NCBI RefSeq assembly: GCF_963169125.1 | Contig: NC_084801.1 | Span: 79,487,696-79,551,695 of the forward strand | Source: Humulus lupulus | Lineage: Eukaryota > Streptophyta > Magnoliopsida > Rosales > Cannabaceae | Length of the DNA: 64,000 nt | Direction: 5' to 3' | Shown here: positions 23,564-36,068 of the stretch, piece after piece | Position numbering within the stretch: the stretch's first letter is position 1 | Layout: every line of letters starts with the position of its first letter | Translations under genes and position numbers: made by a program | The notes under the pieces: model-generated | The model's database searches: none | What the model was told of the DNA's origin: nothing | The model's input: the letters and a program-made list of their open reading frames with translations, nothing else

Positions 23564-26500
23564 GTCCTCGAAATTTACCCAAACACATCAATCAGCAACC
23601 CGCAATCTGACCATAATCTCCAAGGTCCATCGCCTTACTTTAGTTCCCACCAACGCTCTTTCAGGAGAACAATCTTGGCTCGCAAGATCTCGTCTAATAG
23701 CCATACTCTCGATAGCCCCTCTTTAACACCGCAACCCTGCCAAAGCCCAGGGTCTGCCTAGATTACAATGACCAATTCATTGTCTTATTCCTGATTCCAT
23801 AGATACTCAAACGTCATCACCTCTACTAGGTGGGATCAGCTTGTAGGCCCCGCTGGCCTAACACCTAATACAACTTCGAAATTTTATGTTGAATCAAGGG
23901 TCAGAACTCTCCCTTCTTTCTTTGAATGCCTCACAGATCCTGGTCTGTTAAACGCGGAGACGCAGCTCTTTATTCTTCCAAATAGGCTGACACTCCTGCC
24001 TTAAGAAGTTCAACGACCTACTTGTCTTTCTCTCTGAACTAAAGCCAAACTGTAGTATTCACTATCCTTCACCTCTTATCAAGCCCTATGTCGCGTTACA
24101 TCAACAAGACACCAGCAACTGCCATCACGACTTACTTCCCAGGGATTACACTTCCCTTAATACCTCAAGTCTTCGCCTACTCAGCGCTTAATTCTTTAAG
24201 ATCTTTGATAAACTTTCAGACAACCCTTCCACTTGCAATCAACTGATAATTCCAGGTTCCCACTCTGCTCTTTTCGTTCTTTAAATCCATTCCAACAATT
24301 TAAAATATCATAGGGCCTCAATTCAATGCCATCGACGTTCTATCACGAAACCAGTTCACTTGCCCCAACAACATTAACTCAAACAACCGAGTTAAAACTT
24401 TTCATGTCCAAACACCTTACTTAAGGTCTATTGTGGTCTATCCCCACGATGCACCACCACATCACCTAACCCTTCAGGGTCCAAAGGAAATCACTAGGTA
24501 CTGTCACCCGCTCAACCCTCCCGGTACGACGTACCCTAGGAGGTGGAATGATGTCCATTCAGAATCCTCATTCAAAACCAAAACCTAACTGGATCCTTCA
24601 CTCGATCCTGGTATCCCAACTTGTACCACCATGACAGGGTCCTTCCCTGTTTCAAATCAAGTCAACACTTCGGATTCCATAGCTCAGTGACTTTCACCAG
24701 CTAACCCTTACCTATTAACATTATGCCGCTCTCAGTCGTTGTTTTGTCCACCCCATTACAATCTATGGCGCTCTTCCCTAACTGACACACGCCTCACAGC
24801 TAGGAGTTCCGCCTCCAATTATATCTCCCCTCGCTCAATTGAGGATTTCAAACACTGATCGTCCTTCTGTTACTTTTCACCACATCTGGGTCTCAGCGCT
24901 AACCTTCTTACTAATACCCAACACTCAAGTATCTTATGCCATACACAACAGTCGACTTAACGTTCCAAGTGTATCAACCATGATCCATTCTGTCGCCTCC
25001 CGCAAGGTTCAATCCATCCTCGCGTCAATTTATTCCTGGGCGTGCCCAACTCGTGATGCACTCCCACATTTTCATAACCCTACCATAGATCAGGTCCTTT
25101 ATGAAATCACTCTTTACTTAACCAAAACACACGCAAATTCCATCATTACCCGATACTAAACAACCTTACCTTATCTTTTGAATTTCTTTCTGATTTGACA
25201 CCACTCAGTCCGTCTAACCTCGAGTTTTACTGATCTCCTCATCTCTGATGTAGTTGTCTCCGGAGGTGCTTGTGCAATGGATGACGCGCTTACCAGTCTT
25301 GTTATGCTTTCTATTCTTCAGACGTTCTTCATTAGCTTCTTTGTGTCTTCAGATCAAATCTTATCGTACCTGTCCTTTCTCCTTGTAGCTCTAATCTGAG
25401 TATTCCTGACGACGCTCAAACTAACAATCCGTAGAACCTTACCTGAGACTCTGCCTTCTAGGTACAAACGTCTTTCGCATAGTCACTTGCTCACCATTTC
25501 CGTCTGGGAGTAATCCACATGTACTGCTCGTGAACTTGAAGGGAACTTGCCTGAAGCATTCTTGTATCCTCTACTTAAAGAACTTACCTGTGCTGCCGTA
25601 GCTTGAACCAAATCTAGAATCTTTGTTACCAAGTCCTCGCACTTTACTCAGTTCAAAACAAAATTCCTGAAATGTCTCTTTCCGTGGTTTCCAACTAGAA
25701 ATTAACAGGTCATAGATCAACTCTTGGAGACATCGTCCTACCTTGTATCCAACATCGTACTTTTCGTCCTACCCCGACGATGCTAACAATCCCCGTAGTA
25801 TAACACAGTGGCTACACCAGGCTCAAATTCCTTCGACTGTTTCAATAGGCTTTCTGTCGGCCAAAACCGTCTTTTACAACATTCCTTAAACCAATCCTAT
25901 CTGTAGTCTGACCTTGAAGTATTACCTAAATCTTTCTGTGCATAACCATATAGCTTTCCCACTGGTCAGCTCTGTCTCCTTCACGTACTCCAGATGATAT
26001 CCACAACAATCCATCTGTCAGGGCTTCTAACTCCTTCTCAATAAGCATTACTGTCCTTAGCCTCTCAAATGGCACCATTGAGGCAACCTCTCTATGTCCA
26101 TCACCCTCTCGGAGCATTCACAACACCGAGTCCTTCCAGTTCGTTATATGTCCAAAGCATAAACCATTCTGTTAAATACTCATCCTCGAGGAATCGGCCT
26201 CGAACTACGAATGTAGCGAGGCATTCAAGTTCTCCGTTCCCTCACCACGGGAATTCCATTCTATCATACTGAGTCATCCCATGCAGACGTCATGCCCTCG
26301 CCTGACCTCCTCTCAGGTGGCATCCTCTCCCTCACGCATACCAATAACCTCCCTGGTTCCTATCGCCATCTTGGTAACTAGCTTCTCACTCCTGTTTCTT
26401 TCCAAACTCAAATTAGGTGTCCAAGCACTGTCTGGGGTCCTTCTACCTCAAAATTGAGAATCTGACCTCGCTGCGTTCTATCAACACAAGCACCATCTTA

Positions 26501-27940
26501 TCAATCAGAATTTTCCCCCTTTCTGGCAAACCAGAAGCCATAGAACTATCCGGGGTTCCTTTAACTCGATTATCACAAATCTAACTTTACTAATTCCATC
26601 CAAAGAAGCACTGCCATAGCGACTCTAGCACTCATGCTCCAGACATCAACCATCAGTTCCTCGAACCACATGGCCCTCTCCGCCATCCACATGCAGACGA
26701 TAAGTCCTTACATCGAAGCGGCCCAAATACCTTAGACTAAACCAGATCTCATATCCTTAAATGGGTCGCCACCAATTCCAGATACATCCATCAGTATAAC
26801 TTCCTGAAATGGACTACTCGCTTTACCAAACCCATTGAATTACGCTGTTGTTACCCTAACGGTCCGAACCCAACTTATAAGCCCACCAGTCTCCATGGTT
26901 CTAATCATGTCTTTAAAATCTCTTCTAACCATTCATCAACTAGGTTCTTTCCAACCCAATAAGCTAGTTCCTTAGCCCGAGTGTCACTTCCAGGCAACTC
27001 TCTGCCTCAACATTTAACACAACCCTCTAATCAGGATCTCTCATCCTCTTAACTAAGGGTGGAATTAACTCTGCTCGTCTATTGATAAGTCCCTTGCCAA
27101 CTCAAGCTCTCCTCAAAACCCGAGGATAACACCCCCTTAAACCTCTCATATAATACTTTTATCTGTCCATCCTCACAGTAAACCAACACTGGTCACCTTT
27201 ACTGCTAAAGCTTATAAATCAGCTCTTTCCCCGTAGAAATCCGCTGTTCTTCTATCCCATCTCAACTAACAAACTCCACAGCCTACTCACACACTAGTGA
27301 CTCACTGCTGCTGCTTTCAGGGATAACTGGAGATCTCAACTCCAACTTATAACTAGAATCCCCTTTCAACACAATATCCGGTCCAAAAAAAAACCCTTCT
27401 AGGAACAATCAACACGAGTTCATCCGTCGAAACCGACCAAACTCCTGAACTCAGAGGTTCATACCCTGAACCAATCCACAACTAGATCCGAATATCTACA
27501 GCTATAATGCACACACAAGCATATACTAGGTCAAATCCACAATGATATACATTTAGCTACCAGGTTCAATCATCACTAAGTATATCCATACTCATCATGC
27601 TTCATACAAGCCAATATACAGATATAACATATGAATTTCATCCAGAAAATTAATCGCATATACACAAAACGCGAACCAATATGCCAATATTCATCCATAT
27701 ACATCATAATGTCATTCAGCATGCATTAATCTCAACATGCAATAGTCAAGGGCCAGGCCCTATCAGTATCTCATCTCATGCATATGTTATTTCATCTACC
27801 ATGCTCCATATAAGTAAACAGGCAAACAGGGCATTCAAACATATGTTCGGCATATCAATCAATCATACCAACCAACCCTGAGTCGAGCTTGTCACTGACA
27901 GCGAGCGTACATGTTCGGTCGATCTCCAGAACCAATAAAC
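23564..27940 (-). other. Internal region of B, no supported genes
   Basis: 4.4 kb without a recognisable gag, protease, RT or integrase motif in any frame. The longest open stretches (such as 24839-25159 on the plus strand) have no recognisable protein character. The last 1.7 kb before the polypurine tract is shared with A. The primer-proximal part contains CA-rich AT sequence (27480-27860). Confidence 0.75.
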
Positions 27941-27960
27941 CTTGGCTCGCTCTGATACCA
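27941..27960 (-). other. Primer binding site of B (initiator Met tRNA)
   Basis: The minus strand reads TGGTATCAGAGCGAGCCAAG three bases after the 5' LTR, a strong match to the complement of the initiator Met tRNA 3' end. Confidence 0.92.
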
Positions 27961-27963
27961 AGT

Positions 27964-30246
27964 TGTAACGCCCTACTTCCTTAGAGCCGTTACTTAGTGA
28001 GTTTTAAGACAAAACAGTGTGCAAAGATCCCGCTAACCGAGGTTTTGAAACGAAAGTGTGACTAATTAAAAGTTAAGGCTGTAATCTTAGAAAAATGCGT
28101 TGTTTCAATAAAACTCCTAATATTAAACATTGGGATCCCAAAATAAGGTTTGAAAACTATTTACATCTTAAAAATGAGTTCACAGTTGATAAATCATAAA
28201 AATCATAGATTATTACAGCCATTTTCAAATAAACCCCCAACCAAAGCAGTCGGGCAGGCCAAACATGTACGCGTCGCTTCACGCTCTCCGTACTCATGGT
28301 TGGTTGACTCAGTCATTGCCCTACCTGCAACACAGAGCACCCGTGAGCCGAAGCCCAGCAAGAAAACTCATGCAGAACATAACATATGCAATGTATACAG
28401 TTTATCATAACAGATAATCCTCAAATAAACAAGTCAACCATTAGACTAAGCAAACACGGCCATGCCACCCCAGAGACCTTACCAAAGCCCTGGGGTATCG
28501 GTTCTCACCGCGAGGATAACTCATGTATCCCTTGGGTCCCACCCTGAATATAGCATAACACATGTATCCACCGGGCCCCGCCCTGACTATAGCATCCCAT
28601 GTGCTAGGTGTTACTTTCGGCCCACGGCCGCCCCGGCCTACGCCGTACTCGGCCCACGGCCGCCCCGGCTTACGCCGTACTCGGCCCATGCCGTTCATTT
28701 CATCATAATCACACATATAATATAACACAACAACATGCAATCAAATATTAATTCATTTAAGTCTGCACCCTAACATGTGATGCAATATAGGGCCGCGCCC
28801 TGCAATCATACTATGGGCCCACGCCCTATCCTACGGGTGTTATAGTTTTCTTACCTGAATTCCGAGCCTCCTGATGCACTAAAGCCGCGAGCACGGTCCT
28901 CAAGCACGAGCCTCACCAACAACCTAGTCACAACACACAAGAAACATCCCTCAATACTAATCAACCCAAAACCACTTTCCGGGACCAATCCCGCACTCTC
29001 GGGACCTCTAAAACCTTAAAACAACACCCCGGAGACATCCCCCGAACCCCCGGAGCAAAGGCCTAAAATTGCCTAAAAATGATGCCCTGAATTTAGCCTT
29101 GTGCCGCGGCACCACATCCTTGTGCCGCGGCACCCAACAGTCAGAGGCTCCCTCGCCGCGGCACGAAAAACCTGTGTCGCGGCACGCCTTCGCAGACCCA
29201 GAATTCTGGGTTTTCTCCTGCGTTTTCTCCAAGCTAAAACCTTCCCAATTCATACCAAACCAATACCCAAACCCCAAAATCAAATCCAAACTTCATATGA
29301 CCCATCTAGCAATCCATAAACATCATCAAAGCAATCAAACACACAATCAAATCCCCAAAATCCACATCCTTGATTTCAATTTCAGAAAATTAAAAAAACT
29401 CAAAGTTCAAACTTAAACCATGCTCAAATCTCTTAACCCATGACATAATCAAGCCTTAAATGTGTATAAAATTCCTTACCTCATTTGGAGAATCCATCTC
29501 TAAGCTTCCTTCATCTCCTAGGTCTCCAACTTCTCCTTCTCTTCTTCTTCTTCTTCCTCATGCCCTAGCTTTTCCCTCTCTTTTCTCTTCTCTTCAAACT
29601 CTATCAAGACCAAAATGGTTAAGCCCCAAACCGTGTACCCCATAAAACCAGCTGCCATTTATCTAATTCCCAACCAAATGACCATTTTGCCCCTCCTTGC
29701 CTATCCTTTCCTACCTAAACCTCAAGGGCATTTAAGTCCTTTCATTTCTATTTCATTTCTACCATTTTCTTTCTAAAACTTGTTACTCTCAGCAGTAACT
29801 AATGATTACCCAGGTTACTATATCTCCAATAACCATGACCCGCTAAATCTCAACTTAACCATAAAATTCCCAAAGTACCCCTGGGCTCCTCCCGAGCCGG
29901 GTATAGATATCCCGTTGTGACCCTGAAGTTAAATTGCTCTCTAGGACCGTCTCGGCACGTGCATCACAAAATAACACCACACTCACGTGGTACAAATCAC
30001 GGAATACAATTATCACAAATATGCCCTCGGCGGGCTAAAATTACAATTATGCCCTTCAAACACAATCAGGGCCTACATGCATACTAATACACCTATACAT
30101 GCGTCTCAGATAAATAAATAGTCAAATAACATGCTTTAAATCATAACCATGCATTTAACTCATAGAATCACACATAATTCCCATCGTGCCCTCTTGGCAC
30201 GCTAACCAAGGCCCTTAAGCCTTATTAGCGAATTTGGGTCGTTACA
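27964..30246 (-). mobile_element. 5' LTR of B
   Basis: 2283 bp. It is nearly identical to 21267-23538, with one extra 10-11-bp partial duplication (ATTTCTATTTC) near 29750. Confidence 0.95.
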
Positions 30247-30924
30247 GTACGATATGTGTAATTATAATGAAATGAACGGCTAAGGCCGGGAATGGCGATG
30301 GGGCCGGAAGTAACACTTAGCACATGGAGTGCTTATAGTCAGGGTAGGACCCAATGGATATGTGAGGTATCCTTACGGTGAGGATCGAGACCCTAGGCTC
30401 TGGTAAGGCTTTTGGGGCGGCTTGGCCGTGTTTGTTTAGTCTAATGGAACACTTGTTTATCTATGGATTATCCGATATGTTACCTATATAAATTGCATAT
30501 GTTATGTACTGTATGAGTTTTCTTGCTAGGCTTCGGCTCACGGGTGCTCTGTGTTGCAGGTAAGGGAAAAGATTGTGTCAACCAGCCATGAGTACGGAGA
30601 GCGTGAAGCGACGCGTACATGTTTGGCCTACCCGACTGCTTTGGTTGGGGGTTTATTTGAGAAATGGCTGTAATAATCTATGATTTTAATAATTAATCAA
30701 CTGTAAACTTATTTTAAGTTGTAAATAGTTTTCAAACCTTATTTTGGGATCCCAAATGTTAAATACTAGAAGTTTTCAATGAAACCACGCATTTTTTAAA
30801 GATTACAGCCTTAACTTTTGCTTAGTCACACTTTTGTTTTAAAAACCTCGGTTAGCGAGTTCATTGCACATTGTTTTGTCTTAAAACTCACTTGGTAACG
30901 GCTCTAAGGAAGTAGGGTGTTACA

Positions 30925-31591
30925 GGCTTGGCCACTGGTAACCGAGGATAGCTTAATATGCACTGAGCTTGGTTTAAGCAGGCCAGAGTCAGTGGGATAA
31001 ACAGAGGGTGCGGCCTAAGTCGTCGGCCCTGATTATTATGTGATATGAATGTTATAAGTGTTTGATTGCATCCATGATTCTGAATATATGATGAATGATT
31101 AATGTGAATTACTTGACGAGAGTTCATGCTTAGTGAGTTTGCTATCTGTTATTATTGTTAGTGTTGCACATGTTTTCTTGTTGGGCCTTGGCTCACGGGT
31201 GCTACGTGGTGCAGGTAAAGGCAAGGGCAAGCATGATCAGCCTTGATTGGAGAGCTCTACGAGCGGAATGTACATGGCCAGCTGCTCAGCCGCCACGGTT
31301 GAGGTTTAGGCAGGGACACGAGACCCAGAGATTGTCTATTTTGCCTTAGTATGGCTAACAGTTGTTTGTGTACTTTTGGAAGTCTGTAAACCAAATTTTT
31401 AACTTTGTTCCTTTTGGGATCCCATGTATATAACATTTTAATTATATAAAATGAAACTTTTGAGACCAAAACCTTTTTAACCCTAGCTCATACATGTTTA
31501 GTGACACGTTTTTAAATTAATTACTTGATTAGCAAGTCTTGCACCTTTATAAGTACACAGTGTAGCAGTCTTGGCTAACCAGGGCGTTACA
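30925..31591 (+). mobile_element. C: right part of the solo LTR
   Basis: It contains GGGCCTTGGCTCACGGGTGC and GGCAGGGACACGAGACCCAG blocks and ends in CAGGGCGTTACA next to the TSD GCGAC. It is different enough from A's tail to be a separate subfamily. A short open frame (31155-31349) in it has no recognisable character. Confidence 0.8.
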
Positions 31592-33598
31592 GCGACAAAG
31601 CAGTTCATTACCACATTCTCCCCAAAATAACCCTGGCCGTGGCAACCAAGTAGGCCGAACATGTACCCATCGCTCCACGCTCTCCGTACTCATGGTTGGT
31701 CGACCTTTCCTTTGCCCTTACCTACACCATAGAGCACCCATGAGCCGAAGCCCAGCAAGAAAACTCCACATATAACATAACAATCCACAGCATACAGCAA
31801 TCAGCCAACAGGCTAAACACATAGCAGCCTACGTTGACCCAAGTGCTTTACTAGGCCCTGGGTTTGCATTCTTCACCGAGAGGGTGGATACAATACCCTT
31901 GGAGGGTCTCACCCTATTGGCCTAAATTCAGCATGCTCAATGTCGTTCCCGGCCCCTTGCTGTACCCGACTTCTTGCTATTCTCGGCCTTCGTTGTTCAC
32001 TCACAAACATGCATAACATAGTATAATAATCATAGATATCCACAAATATATTAAGCATAAATAATAGGGTCGCACCTTGAAACACAAACAATAGGGTCGT
32101 GCCTTCCTCTACGGGTACAACAGTTTTCTTACCTGTGTCCCAAGCTGATAAGTCAATGCGATCTCGAGCACAGTCCCCTAATCCGAGCCTCGTTGAAAAC
32201 TTAGTCACAACGCATTCATAATAACCATCCATTAAGCGTTAAACTAATAAATAACTTTGGAATATTAATCTAGCCTCCGGGACATTGGATTCCACTAAAC
32301 CGAGTAGTAGAATCCTTCCTGAGCATTAACATTCAAATTGTCGAGCTTAAAACCTTAATTTCCCTTTTCTTTCCATTTTGGGCCGCAACATGCCCTCTAG
32401 AGCCGCGGCGCGCCTACAGATCAGAGAGTGGAGCTCTCTTTGTTGAAGGACGCAGGTCATGGCATGCCCCCCTAAGGTCGCAGCGCCTTGGCAAACCAGA
32501 GGCTTCTCCAGCCTCTTCGAACACGCGGGTCGCGGCACCTGAAGAACAGGGTCGTGGCTCGTGCCTCCAAAACCCAAAAATTCACCATTTTCCTGCGTAT
32601 TTCCTCGAGCCTAAACCACTAATTCTCACCCCAAACACCAATTATACCCAAAATTGAGCCTAGATTTCCTATCCATACAGCCTAGGGATCTTAACAATCC
32701 CATAAACAACTTTATACACTCAACAAGCACCATAACCCAAACTTAGAATCCATTTTCATACAAGCTTAAAGTTCTAACAGAATTCCACAAACTTAAGCAG
32801 AAACAATGGTTGAAATTCCTTACATTTGTGATATTTTCACCCTTGAGCTAATCCCAACGACAGAAACAATGGTTGAAATTTCTTTGAAGAAAGCTTCCAA
32901 TTCTTCAAAGATCTTAGCCTAAAATCCGCAAAGTTGATCAAAACCTCCAAGCTCCAAGAGATGGAGAGAGAACCTTGAGATAGAGAGAGAGACTTGGGAA
33001 AAGTTCTGGTATTTTCTCAAAACTACTCAGCTGCCCAAATGTTTAAGTCTATCTCTTTACCAAAAAGTCCAAAATACCCTTAAGTCATTCTTAATCCCAT
33101 TGTGCCACCAAGGGTAATTTTATCAATTGCCATATCCCGCTAAACCCTCAAGTGTTCCTACAAATCCTCATTTAATCCCGACATGCCCAAACAATTGCTA
33201 AATACTACCTGTTACCCAGTAATTCCCAAACACATACCATATTCCCAAACTACCCCTAGGCTCCTCCCGAGCCAGGTATTTGACCCCATTGTGACTATTT
33301 AACTAAGATGCTCCCTAGGACCATCTTGCATTGTGCATCACAAATATATCACCACTCACTCGTGGTATTAATCGCAATATACATATATATCACATTTATG
33401 TCCCCAATGAGCTAAAATTACAAATATGCCCCTAATAGCCAAATGAGGCCCAAATGCATATTTAATTCACCTAAACATGCATTTCTAATCACATAATCAT
33501 TTAATTCACATATTAACATAATTAAATCAATTACTGCCCTCCCGACACGATAATCAAGGCCCAAATCCTTTTTAGCAAATTTGGGACACTACACGGTC

Positions 33599-34208
33599 TA
33601 TGGCAAGTGACTGAGTTCCTTAAGCCCCTCGATCACTTGGGGGAACATGAGATACTAAGGTTAAGCAAAGCGTATGAAAATATGTGAACACATGAGCAAA
33701 ATATGAGAAAGCAGGCAAAAATACTTAGATTATTTTTCAAAATTTTATGCATTTTGTAAGAAAATATAAAGCGTTATGTTAGGTTCGGTCATACAAGCTG
33801 GTGTTATAATCATAAAAGATATAATACTAATACATTGTTGTTACATTGTGAGCTCGAATGTAATTAGAAAAATAAAAGATGAACTGCCTTAGGCAATGTA
33901 TTGTCTTAACACCACAAACATGTTTTTCGGGTGTTTCAAAAAAGAGTACAGAAATTAAATAATTACAAAGAAAAAAAAATCACTGAGCAAGCGGGGTCTG
34001 TTGGTTCTATTGGTCGATGGTAGTTCCTGCATATTACTCTCCATCATAGCCTAAGTAGGCTCTGGTCGATACCATGGGCCTAAATTAAATAAGTAAACTA
34101 AGTCATAGAAACAAAGAAACAACTAGCAAAAAACAAGGATCGGGATAAGAAGAAATTACCTCCCCAAGTAAAGGACAAATTATCTGCGACCAGATCATTT
34201 GTAAGAAA
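33599..34208 (+). other. F: 3' region, second piece, with antisense-gene relic
   Basis: Continues F after D. It begins with the hairpin/G-run block (33604-33643). It then has AGGTTCGGTCAT (33781-33792) and TTGTTACATTGTGAGCTCG, which match in order the 3' region of element I (complement of 46800-46876). It extends towards the place where I has the end of its antisense gene. Most of that gene is absent in F. It ends at the TSD of J. Confidence 0.7.
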
Positions 34209-34213
34209 ATACT

Positions 34214-35647
34214 TGATTAGTGTTCAAAAGTATCATTTTATTAGTCTTAAAAGTTTAAAATTAATTAAGTTTTAATTAATATTTTCATGAATTTATTGTT
34301 ATATATTTTATATTTGAAAATATTAATTTTTATTTAATTTGTGTTTAATTTTCAGGAAATAAAATGTACTTTTGACACAAAGAAAAAGAAAGAAGAAAGA
34401 AAGAATTTAAAATGAAGAAATCCTCAAGAAAAATGGCATTTTTGACAAAAACTAGGCCCAAAACCAAGCCCAAACAGCCTAGGCCCAAGCCAAAATCTGC
34501 TCTCCTAGCTGCCACGTGGCAGCTTTCCATTCGCCCAGCTGAGCCGCGCCGAAGCCAAGCCACCTGCCACAATCTAACAGATGCCACCAGTCAGCTTACA
34601 CGCTGACACAACTAACGCCGCCAGCCGCGCCGTCCAACCCGAGCATGCCACCTATCCCCCAGTCGTCAGCCTCTACTCCCCACGTGCCCAACCTTGCCTG
34701 CCACAACCTGACGCACAGCCTGCCGAACCAACGAAAGCTTGACACGTGGCCAACGTGTCTGCTGTACTTGTCCCACTTTGCACCTATTTTGCAGCCACTT
34801 TTCCCACACTTTAGTACACGATTTTAATACATTTTGGGTCATTTTTTTTACTATAAATAGAAGACCAAATGGAGTAAAAAGTATCAGATGGTGGAATTAA
34901 GTGTGGAGAGTATAGTGAGAGAGAAAAGCATTTTTGTTCTTATTTTTCTTTTATTTTTTTACATTACTTTGAGTGAAAACAATGCCTATTTTAGGCTAAA
35001 TTCTCTTGTGGAAAGGCTAGAGTGAAGTTCATGTTTCACATTATATTTTTAATATATTGATTCTTTATTTTGTTCTTCATTTCTATATATTTGTTACAAT
35101 TAAATTTATTTTCTTCTAATTTTTATTCTAAATTTATTAGTGTATTTTACATAAGTCTAGTCATGATCTTCTTATGTAATTTAGGCTTTTAATTTAATTT
35201 AGGATATTTTTTATATTATATGCTTTTTACTGCATTCTGTCATTGGTATTTTGTCGCTCTAAGGTATATAATATGATAGGTTTTTAAAATTAGAAATTAG
35301 TATAATTTAATTAAAGAACATATTTTAAGGTGAGCTTTATTATATATATTTTCCAACTATTATTAATGGTGTAGAATTATAGTTGAGTATAATGAATCAA
35401 TTTTATTAAAATATATATATATATATATGTTTGCATGAATGAAACTTATGTCTTCCATATTTTCCTTCTGATTCTAATTCATCGATTTTGTTTATTTAAT
35501 GTTTATATTCTTTTTCAAAGTTACATCATTTCAAAGTTTATTATTTCTGATTTACTAATCTTTCTTTTTACTTCTATTTTACCTCTCTGTGGATACGACA
35601 TAGCCTGATTACTACTGCGACCGCTTAGGAGTTATTGGACGATATCA
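34214..35647 (+). mobile_element. 5' LTR of J
   Basis: 1434 bp, from TGATTAG to GATATCA. TATAAATAG at 34852-34860 is the likely promoter. A TATATA run (35408-35427) precedes the conserved TTTGCATGAATGAAAC segment that is also found at 54234. Confidence 0.9.
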
Positions 35648-35652
35648 ATTTT

Positions 35653-35670
35653 TGGCGCCGTTGCCAGGGA
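35653..35670 (+). other. Primer binding site of J (tRNA-Asp)
   Basis: TGGCGCCGTTGCCAGGGA lies 5 bp after the LTR. It is complementary, with one mismatch, to the 3' end of plant tRNA-Asp, the known Athila primer. Confidence 0.93.
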
Positions 35671-36068
35671 GGTAATTCTACAATTAAAAGTTTGCATAAT
35701 AAATTTTTTTTTTTTCTATTAAAAAAAAAAAGGAGTATAATTTTTTTTATTTCTCTTTTATTTTATTTTTCCTTAGTAATTTTTTTTTTATTTATTCATT
35801 CTTTTTTATTTTATTTTTAGGTTTAGAATTTTATTTTCTAGATTTAGTTTTTTTTCCGAAAAAAAAAAGAAAGCATAAAATTTTAAATCATAAAATAAAA
35901 TAAAAAAGTATTGAGAACATTTGTGTAATTGTGGAAATTAGTAAAAACCAAACTTTTTCTGTCTTAGAAAAATTGGTTCTTAAATAAGGTCTATGTTAGT
36001 GTTACCCTCCAATCTTTCCTAAGAACCTCGGGGAGTTCTAGAAAAGCTCTTGGGCCTAAAGTGGTACC

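Larger units (their letters stand above)
21267..30246 (-). mobile_element. B: complete, young, non-autonomous chromovirus-type element
   Basis: 8980 bp with perfect TSDs, GTACG, at 21262-21266 and 30247-30251. The LTRs are 2272 and 2283 bp, with ends TGTAACGACCC and GGGCGTTACA on the minus strand. An initiator-Met primer site and a polypurine tract sit exactly where they should. The 4.4-kb interior has no gag or pol frame longer than about 100 codons on the minus strand. By eye the LTRs differ at only about 26 sites plus one 10-11-bp indel. This is a large retrotransposon derivative that depended on another element's proteins. It interrupts A's 3' LTR. Confidence 0.95.
17888..30924 (+). mobile_element. 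A: truncated non-autonomous chromovirus-type element
   Basis: The plus-strand internal region (17888-19540) and 3' LTR survive; the 5' LTR, primer site and start of the internal region are missing. The internal part is homologous, in reverse, to B's internal region. For example, the AAAGGACCTGATCTATGG block at 17929 matches 25082-25099, and the GGCCAGCGGGGCCTACAAG block at 19216 matches the complement near 23850. Neither has a convincing gag-pol. No TSD can be assigned because the left end is gone. It interrupts LTR C. Confidence 0.8.
19541..30924 (+). mobile_element. 3' LTR of A, split by B
   Basis: The LTR is 19541-21266 plus 30252-30924, about 2.4 kb, from TGTAACGACCCC to GTAGGGTGTTACA. 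The right piece (CCCGACTGCTTTGGTTGG, TTGGGATCCCAAATG) is the mirror of the start of B's LTRs, showing that A and B share an LTR family. A TATA-like TTTATATAGT lies near 20141. Confidence 0.88.
16717..31591 (+). mobile_element. C: chromovirus-type solo LTR, itself interrupted
   Basis: It starts TGTAACGACCCC at 16717 and ends CAGGGCGTTACA at 31591, with perfect TSDs, GCGAC, at 16712-16716 and 31592-31596. Own sequence is 16717 to about 17885 plus 30925-31591, roughly 1.8 kb. The inner boundaries are set by where homology to A begins and ends. It includes a CT run (17233-17260) and a GC-rich palindromic stretch (17775-17880). No primer site or coding region belongs to C, so it is a solo LTR. Confidence 0.85.
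8836..33593 (-). mobile_element. D: Tekay-type chromovirus, interrupted by nested insertions
   Basis: The element lies on the minus strand, with LTR ends TGTAGTGTCCC and GGGCGTTACA in its own orientation. Perfect 5-bp TSDs, CGGTC, lie at 8831-8835 and 33594-33598. Inside are an initiator-Met primer site (16449-16468), broken gag and pol, and a polypurine tract (11024-11037). Solo LTR E interrupts the end of pol, and LTR C with its own guests interrupts the 5' LTR, which explains the 24.8-kb span. The Tekay assignment rests on the RT, integrase and C-terminal chromodomain-like blocks. Confidence 0.93.
16471..33593 (-). mobile_element. 5' LTR of D, split by C
   Basis: The LTR is 16471-16716 plus 31592-33593. 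The join is proven by continuity with D's other LTR: GTGACAAAGCAGTTCATTAC at 9073 corresponds to GCGACAAAGCAGTTCATTAC at 31592. C duplicated GCGAC on insertion. Confidence 0.92.

Noticed and set aside
24839..25159. 106-codon frame in the interior of B
   Set aside because: It is on the strand opposite to the element, has no recognisable motif, and the matching region of A (17888-18100) is not open.
16717..30924. C and A read as one full-length element with LTRs at 16717 and 19541
   Set aside because: The two LTRs are clearly different subfamilies, and the GCGAC duplication pairs 16717 with 31591, not with 30924.
34345..34606. Open frames in the J LTR, repeated near 42655-42940
   Set aside because: They are repeated only because both lie in LTRs; composition is Lys/Pro-rich leader sequence.
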